A stretch of 64,000 nt of DNA, from contig JAHFUZ010000004.1 in NCBI GenBank assembly GCA_023264815.1, forward strand, positions 115,829 through 179,828. The letters are read 5' to 3'. The notes beneath the pieces are model-generated. The model did not search any database, had not been told where the DNA came from, and saw nothing but the letters and a program-made list of their open reading frames with translations. Origin of the DNA: Arthrobacter sp. (lineage in GTDB: Bacteria; Actinomycetota; Actinomycetes; Actinomycetales; Micrococcaceae). Of this stretch, positions 59,184 through 64,000 are shown in pieces. The stretch's first letter is position 1, and every line of letters starts with the position of its first letter. Position numbers and translations under genes: made by a program.

Positions 59184-60779
59184 CTACGGGGAGCCCGGCG
59201 TGTTCTCAGAACCGGCCTCTGCCCGTTCAGCCTCAACGATCTTTTTCGCCGCAGTGGTGATGTTCCGTGCCATCGCCGGAAAGATGAGGCTGTGGAAGGG
59301 CAGAACGGCCAGCCAGTAAAGCCTCCCGCTCAGTCCTTTGGGGAAGAAAATGGCGCGCTGCCGGTAGCGGCTGCCGCCGCCGTCGGGCTCCACGGACAGT
59401 TCCAGCCAGGCGCGCCCGGGGACACGCATCTCTGCGCGGAGGCGGAGGAGTTTCCCGTGCTCAATCCGTTCCACCCGCCACCAGTCCACCACCTCGCCTG
59501 CTGCGAGGCTGCCGGGGTGCCGGCGGCCCCGCAGGAGCCCGGCGCCGCCGGTGAGCTTGTCCAGCCAGCCGCGGACGCGCCAGGCGAGCGGCAGGGAGTA
59601 CCAGCCGTTCCGGCCGCCGATTCCCTCGATGACCGTCCACACATGGGCCGGGTCAACATCCCCATGGAACGTCCGTTCGTCCACGAAGACCTTGTGCCCG
59701 GACCACTCGGGGTCGCTGGGCAGGGGATCGGCGTCGGCGCCGGCGTTGGCCCAGGTGGTCTCCACTTGACCGTCGCGTTCCTTGCCCAGGGCCAGGGCCA
59801 CGGCACGCCGGTACGGGGTCAGCCCGCCCTCGGGCAGTGGGATGACGGAGTCGATGTCCTGCTCCCGGGACACGGCGTCGTGCTGCAGGGACTGGACCAG
59901 CGGCAGCGACATGGACAGGGGGATGGGCGTAGTGAGGGCCACCCACAATCCGGCGAGCTTGGGCGCGGGAACCGGAAGCGCCAGCACCACCCGGTAGGGC
60001 AGCCCGGCCTCGGCGGCATACTCCTTCATCATGCGCGCGTAGCTCAGGACCTGGCGGCAGCCGATGTCGAACGTCCGGTTGATGGGACCCGTCAGAGCGG
60101 CGGCAGCGACGAGGTAGTACAGCACGTCCCGGACGGCGATGGCCTCGATCCTGTTCCGAACCCAGCTCGGGGCCGGCATCAGCGGGAGGGTCTCGGACAG
60201 GTGCCGGATCATCTCGAAGGATGCCGAGCCGGAGCCGATCACTACACCGGCCTGGAACACGACGGCATCCACGGGACTGTCCAGGAACACCTTGCCGACG
60301 GCTTCCCGCGACCTCATATGCGTGGACAGCTCCACGTTGGACGGGTGCAGGCCGCCCAGGTAGACGATCCGTTCCACACCGGCGTCAGCGGCCGCCCGGG
60401 CAGCGGTTTCCGCCATCGCTTTCTCCTTGGCTTCGAAGCCGGACCCGGCAGCCATGGAATGGACCAGGTAGTAGAGCACGTCAACGCCGGCCAGGGCGTC
60501 GCGCAGGGCCCCGCCGTCGTCAAGGCTGCTCTCGACCACCACAACATCGTCGAGCCAGGGCACACCGGCGATCTTGGCAGGTGTCCGCACGAGTACCTTG
60601 ACCTTGTGCCCGGCCTCCAGCAGCCGCGGCACAAGCCGGCCGCCGATGTAGCCGGTGGCGCCGGTGACCAGCACGGTGCGGGGGCGGCCGGCAGGGCTGG
60701 ACGGCGGGCTGGGCGAGGCATCGGGTTCCACTCCGGGGTTGGGGGCGGGGGTGTCGCTCGGACTGTTCGTATCGCTCAC
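59184..60779 (-). CDS. SDR oxidoreductase with C-terminal DUF2867 domain
   Basis: A 531-residue two-domain protein. Residues about 30-330 form an NAD(P)-binding atypical SDR with VLVTGATGYIGGRLVPRLLEAG, SSLDDGGALRDALAGVDVLYYLVHSM and VYLGGLHPS. The remaining 180 residues are DUF2867, a START-like domain with WWRVERIEHGKLLRLRAEMRVPG and YRQRAIFFPKGLSGRLYWLAVLP. The pair resembles quinone- or lipid-modifying SDRs, but the substrate is unknown. GTG at 60779 has GAGGAG 6 nt upstream. It is divergent from mfd. Confidence 0.88.
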   Translation of the reverse strand: MSDTNSPSDTPAPNPGVEPDASPSPPSSPAGRPRTVLVTGATGYIGGRLVPRLLEAGHKVKVLVRTPAKIAGVPWLDDVVVVESSLDDGGALRDALAGVDVLYYLVHSMAAGSGFEAKEKAMAETAARAAADAGVERIVYLGGLHPSNVELSTHMRSREAVGKVFLDSPVDAVVFQAGVVIGSGSASFEMIRHLSETLPLMPAPSWVRNRIEAIAVRDVLYYLVAAAALTGPINRTFDIGCRQVLSYARMMKEYAAEAGLPYRVVLALPVPAPKLAGLWVALTTPIPLSMSLPLVQSLQHDAVSREQDIDSVIPLPEGGLTPYRRAVALALGKERDGQVETTWANAGADADPLPSDPEWSGHKVFVDERTFHGDVDPAHVWTVIEGIGGRNGWYSLPLAWRVRGWLDKLTGGAGLLRGRRHPGSLAAGEVVDWWRVERIEHGKLLRLRAEMRVPGRAWLELSVEPDGGGSRYRQRAIFFPKGLSGRLYWLAVLPFHSLIFPAMARNITTAAKKIVEAERAEAGSENTPGSP

Positions 60780-60850
60780 AGAAAGCTCCTCGGGCCAGGC
60801 TGGGGACGCACGCAGCGGGGATGCGGGTCCTCAGTAAGCTTAGCAATCAG

Positions 60851-60881
60851 TTGCTGGTGGGACCCGGTGCAGGAGTAGGCT
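60851..60881 (+). promoter_or_regulatory. Candidate mfd promoter
   Basis: TTGCTG (60851-60856), a 19-nt spacer and TAGGCT (60876-60881) form the candidate. It predicts a start near 60888 and an approximately 73-nt leader to ATG 60961. Confidence 0.45.
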
Positions 60882-60960
60882 GGGAAGACCCGGGATGCGT
60901 CGAGAATTCCGGGCTTTCGTGTTGCCTGCGCTTCCCCCGAACCCCCAGGAGTCCCTGCCC

Positions 60961-63900
60961 ATGAGCCCCACCGGCCCCTCCTCTTCCGGTCCGTCGCTTG
61001 CCGGCCTGCGCAGCGTCCTGGCCGGGGACCGTGCCTTCGCCCGGGTCAAAGCTGAAGCGGCGCGGGGATTCGATGTCCGCGGCCAGGATTACCAGATCAG
61101 CGCACCGGCAGGTCTCCGCGCCGTGCTGCTGGCGGAAATGGCGGACGGCCTGGCGGCGGCTGGAGGAACGTCCGACGGCGGGATCCCGCCGGTGGTGCTC
61201 GCCGTCACCGCCACGGGACGCGAAGCGGAAGACCTGACGGCGGCCCTGCGGGCGTACCTCCCTGCCGATGCCGTGGCCGAGTTTCCCAGCTGGGAAACCC
61301 TGCCGCACGAGCGGCTTTCGCCGCGCTCGGACACCGTGGGCCGGCGGCTGTCCGTGCTGCGCCGCCTGGCGCATCCGGAAAGCTCGACGGCGGGCCCGCT
61401 GCGGGTCGTGGTGGCTCCGGTCCGGGCAGTGGTCCAGCCTGTCGTGGCCGGCCTGGGTGAGCTGGTTCCGGTGACGCTGAAGGTGGGCCAGGACATGCCC
61501 TTCACCGATGTGGTGCGACGGCTCGCGGACGCGGCCTATGCACGCGTTGACATGGTCACCCACCGCGGTGAGTTCGCCGTCCGCGGCGGGATCATCGATG
61601 TGTTCCCGCCCACGGAGGACCATCCCATCCGCGTGGAGTTCTTCGGCGACGAGGTGGACCAGATGCGCTGGTTCGCCGTTGCGGACCAGCGCTCGCTGTC
61701 AGCACCTGGCGTGCACCATCCCACTGAGCTGCATGCACCGCCGTGCCGCGAAATCCTCATCACGCCGTCGGTAATGTCCCGGGCCGCCACCCTGAAGACC
61801 CAGCTCCCGGCCGCAGCGGACATGCTGGAGAAAATCGCCGGCGGCATCGCTGTGGAAGGCATGGAGTCCCTCGCTCCAGTGCTGGTGGACGCCATGGTTC
61901 CCTTCGTGGAGCAGTTGCCTGCCGGATCCATCTCCGTAGTCATCGAACCGGAGAAAGTCCGCACGCGGGCCCACGATCTGGCCGCAACCAACGAAGAGTT
62001 CCTCGAAGCGGCCTGGTCCACGGCCTCCGACGGGGGCACTGCACCGCTGGACCTCAGCTCGCAGGCTTCGGCCGCGCTGCACTCCGCCAGCTTCCGGTCC
62101 CTCGCGGAAACCCGCAGCTCATCGCTGGAGCACGCAGTGTCCTGGTGGTCCATCACCTCGCTGGCCACCGATGAGGAACTGCTGCCGGAGATCGATGTCC
62201 TGAACCTGAACGCCCGGGAGCCCCGCGGCTACCAGGGGGATGTGGCCGAGATGATGGAGTTCATCGGCTCGCACGTGCGGGACCAGTGGCGGATCGTGGT
62301 GGTCACCGAGGGCCCCGGTCCCGCGCAGCGCCTTGCCGAACTGTTCCACGACGCCGACATCCCCTGCGCCCGCGTGGACACCCTGGCGAAGGAACCGCAG
62401 GCGGGCATCATCGAGGTGACCACTGCCGCCGTCGGGCGCGGTTTTGTCCTGGACAGCCTGAAACTGGGGCTGCTGACGGAGGCTGACCTGCTGGGGCGCA
62501 CGTCCGCCGGCTCCACCAAGGACATGCGGCGGATGCCGTCCAAGCGGCGGAACGCCGTGGACCCGCTGCAGCTGGTGGCCGGCGACCACGTAGTCCATGA
62601 GCAGCACGGCATCGGCCGGTTCGTTGAGCTGATCCAGCGCAAGGTGGCGGGCGGCGGTGACGGCGTCCGCGAATACCTGGTCCTGGAATACGCGCCGTCC
62701 AAGCGCGGTGCCCCGGGGGACCGGCTCTTCGTCCCCACCGACCAGCTGGACCAGGTGACCCGCTACGTCGGCGGCGATACTCCGGTGCTCAGCAAGATGG
62801 GCGGTGCGGACTGGGCCAGCACCAAATCCAAGGCGCGCAAGGCCGTCAAGGAGATCGCCGGCGAACTCATCCGCCTGTACTCGGCGCGGATGGCCTCCCG
62901 CGGCCACGCCTTCGGGCCGGACACCCCGTGGCAGCGGGAGCTGGAGGAGGCGTTCCCTTACGTGGAGACGCCGGACCAGCTGACCACCATCAACGAGGTC
63001 AAGGCCGACATGGAGCGGGAGATCCCCATGGACCGCCTGGTCTCCGGCGACGTGGGCTACGGCAAGACCGAGATCGCCGTCCGCGCCGCCTTCAAGGCTG
63101 TCCAGGACGGCAAGCAGGTGGCGGTGCTGGTGCCCACCACCCTGCTCGCCCAGCAGCACTACGAGACGTTCACCGAGCGCTTTTCCGGTTTCCCGCTGCG
63201 GGTCAAGGCCCTCTCGCGCTTCCAGAACGCCAAGGAAACCAAGGAAACCGTGGAGGGCGTCAAGAGCGGCTCCGTGGACGTGGTGATCGGCACCCACCGG
63301 CTCCTGTCCAAGGACTTTGCCTTCAAGGACCTTGGCCTGGTGATCGTGGATGAGGAGCAGCGGTTCGGCGTGGAGCACAAGGAAGCGCTGAAGAAGATGC
63401 GCACCAACGTGGACGTGCTGGCCATGAGTGCCACGCCCATCCCGCGCACGCTGGAGATGTCCCTGACGGGCATCCGGGAGACGTCCACCCTGGCTACACC
63501 GCCCGAGGAGCGCCACCCCGTGCTCACGTACGTGGGCCCCTACACGGACAAGCAGACCTCCGCGGCCATCCGGCGGGAACTCATGCGCGAAGGCCAGGTG
63601 TTCCTGGTGCACAACCGCGTGTCCACCATCGAACGGACGGCCGCAAAGATCCGCGAACTGGTCCCGGAAGCCCGCGTGGAGGTGGCGCACGGGCAGATGT
63701 CCGAGAGTCGCCTGGAGCAGATCATCGTGGACTTCTGGGAGAAGCGCTTTGATGTGCTGGTGTGCACCACCATCATCGAAACCGGCCTGGACATCTCCAA
63801 CGCCAACACCCTGATCGTGGACGGGGCGGACAAATATGGCCTGTCCCAGCTGCACCAGCTCCGCGGCCGCGTGGGCCGCGGCCGCGAACGCGCGTACGCG

Positions 63901-64000
63901 TACTTCCTCTACCCGTCCGAAAAGCCGCTGGGCGAAGTGGCGCTGGAACGGCTCAAGGCCGTGGCCACACACAACGAACTGGGCGCCGGCATGCAGCTGG
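60961..64000 (+). CDS. mfd: Transcription-repair coupling factor, 3' end outside window
   Basis: Removes RNA polymerase stalled at DNA lesions and recruits UvrA. Visible order: UvrB-homology region (1-about 330), RNA polymerase interaction domain (GDHVVHEQHGIGRFVELI, near 540), then the RecG-like translocase with Walker A GDVGYGKTEIA (near 697), DEEQ box IVDEEQRFGVEHKE (near 797), SATPIPRTLEMSL, and motif VI RGRVGRGRERAYAYFLYP. About 1013 of roughly 1200 residues are present. ATG 60961 has AGGAG 9 nt upstream. An in-frame ATG at 60895, closer to the promoter, would add 22 residues. Confidence 0.96.
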   Translation, partial: MSPTGPSSSGPSLAGLRSVLAGDRAFARVKAEAARGFDVRGQDYQISAPAGLRAVLLAEMADGLAAAGGTSDGGIPPVVLAVTATGREAEDLTAALRAYLPADAVAEFPSWETLPHERLSPRSDTVGRRLSVLRRLAHPESSTAGPLRVVVAPVRAVVQPVVAGLGELVPVTLKVGQDMPFTDVVRRLADAAYARVDMVTHRGEFAVRGGIIDVFPPTEDHPIRVEFFGDEVDQMRWFAVADQRSLSAPGVHHPTELHAPPCREILITPSVMSRAATLKTQLPAAADMLEKIAGGIAVEGMESLAPVLVDAMVPFVEQLPAGSISVVIEPEKVRTRAHDLAATNEEFLEAAWSTASDGGTAPLDLSSQASAALHSASFRSLAETRSSSLEHAVSWWSITSLATDEELLPEIDVLNLNAREPRGYQGDVAEMMEFIGSHVRDQWRIVVVTEGPGPAQRLAELFHDADIPCARVDTLAKEPQAGIIEVTTAAVGRGFVLDSLKLGLLTEADLLGRTSAGSTKDMRRMPSKRRNAVDPLQLVAGDHVVHEQHGIGRFVELIQRKVAGGGDGVREYLVLEYAPSKRGAPGDRLFVPTDQLDQVTRYVGGDTPVLSKMGGADWASTKSKARKAVKEIAGELIRLYSARMASRGHAFGPDTPWQRELEEAFPYVETPDQLTTINEVKADMEREIPMDRLVSGDVGYGKTEIAVRAAFKAVQDGKQVAVLVPTTLLAQQHYETFTERFSGFPLRVKALSRFQNAKETKETVEGVKSGSVDVVIGTHRLLSKDFAFKDLGLVIVDEEQRFGVEHKEALKKMRTNVDVLAMSATPIPRTLEMSLTGIRETSTLATPPEERHPVLTYVGPYTDKQTSAAIRRELMREGQVFLVHNRVSTIERTAAKIRELVPEARVEVAHGQMSESRLEQIIVDFWEKRFDVLVCTTIIETGLDISNANTLIVDGADKYGLSQLHQLRGRVGRGRERAYAYFLYPSEKPLGEVALERLKAVATHNELGAGMQL

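Overview
This window is chromosomal DNA of a high-GC Gram-positive bacterium. WhiB, Rpf, LCP, DUF4245, DUF3499, DUF5719 and SCO4848-family genes mark it as an actinobacterium. Protein sequences and gene order fit the Micrococcaceae, most likely Arthrobacter or Pseudarthrobacter. The genus is inferred from remembered family sequences, not from a search. Nearly every base is accounted for by housekeeping or cell-envelope genes. I see no prophage, insertion sequence, CRISPR array or rRNA operon.

Layout. (1) 1-8.8 kb: cis-prenyltransferase, PIN-PhoH RNase/helicase (PhoH2), an acetyltransferase, a minimal prepilin peptidase, fumarase, carbonic anhydrase, DUF4245 and GlpX, recalling the Rv1086-Rv1100 region of Mycobacterium tuberculosis. 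(2) 8.9-15.5 kb: a FemAB-type ligase, then a leftward purK-purE-LCP-manA unit with divergent GtrA. (3) 15.5-27.8 kb: TIGR03089, WhiB2-type regulator, a large GT2 membrane glycosyltransferase, DUF5719, a zincin-like protein, DUF3499, Trm112-like, AhcY, an LdtMt2-type L,D-transpeptidase and TIGR01906. (4) 27.8-40.2 kb: acyl-CoA synthetase, protein mannosyltransferase, RsmI, succinate-semialdehyde dehydrogenase, a MoxR-DUF58-TgpA operon and TatD. (5) 40.2-50.5 kb: RpfB, RsmA, IspE, ABC-F, TetR, tRNA-Gln, GlmU, Prs, L25 and Pth, close to the mycobacterial Rv1008-Rv1020 order. (6) 50.5-60.8 kb: two very large tandem ATPase/LuxR (LAL) regulators, a SufS-SufU pair, SCO4848, DUF2505 and an SDR-DUF2867 protein. 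This block sits between pth and mfd, which are near neighbours in M. tuberculosis. (7) The window ends inside mfd.

Themes. Many genes serve the wall and envelope: prenyl carrier, UDP-GlcNAc, wall-teichoic or glycopolymer ligation, cross-bridge synthesis, 3-3 cross-linking, Rpf lysis and protein O-mannosylation. The most striking regulatory signal is a TAnnnT hexamer placed exactly 6-8 nt before the start codon of about fifteen genes that lack a Shine-Dalgarno sequence. This is the signature of leaderless mRNAs, and it also resolves several start sites. Other items worth a second look are a 23-codon ORF with a strong ribosome site just before phoH2, a second LAL gene with no ATG/GTG/TTG start available, a candidate 6C-type small RNA before sufS, a possible 5S rRNA loop-E mimic before the L25 gene, and a Shine-Dalgarno-masking repeat before the first LAL gene. 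I did not find a clearly new multi-gene system. The candidates are listed with tests.
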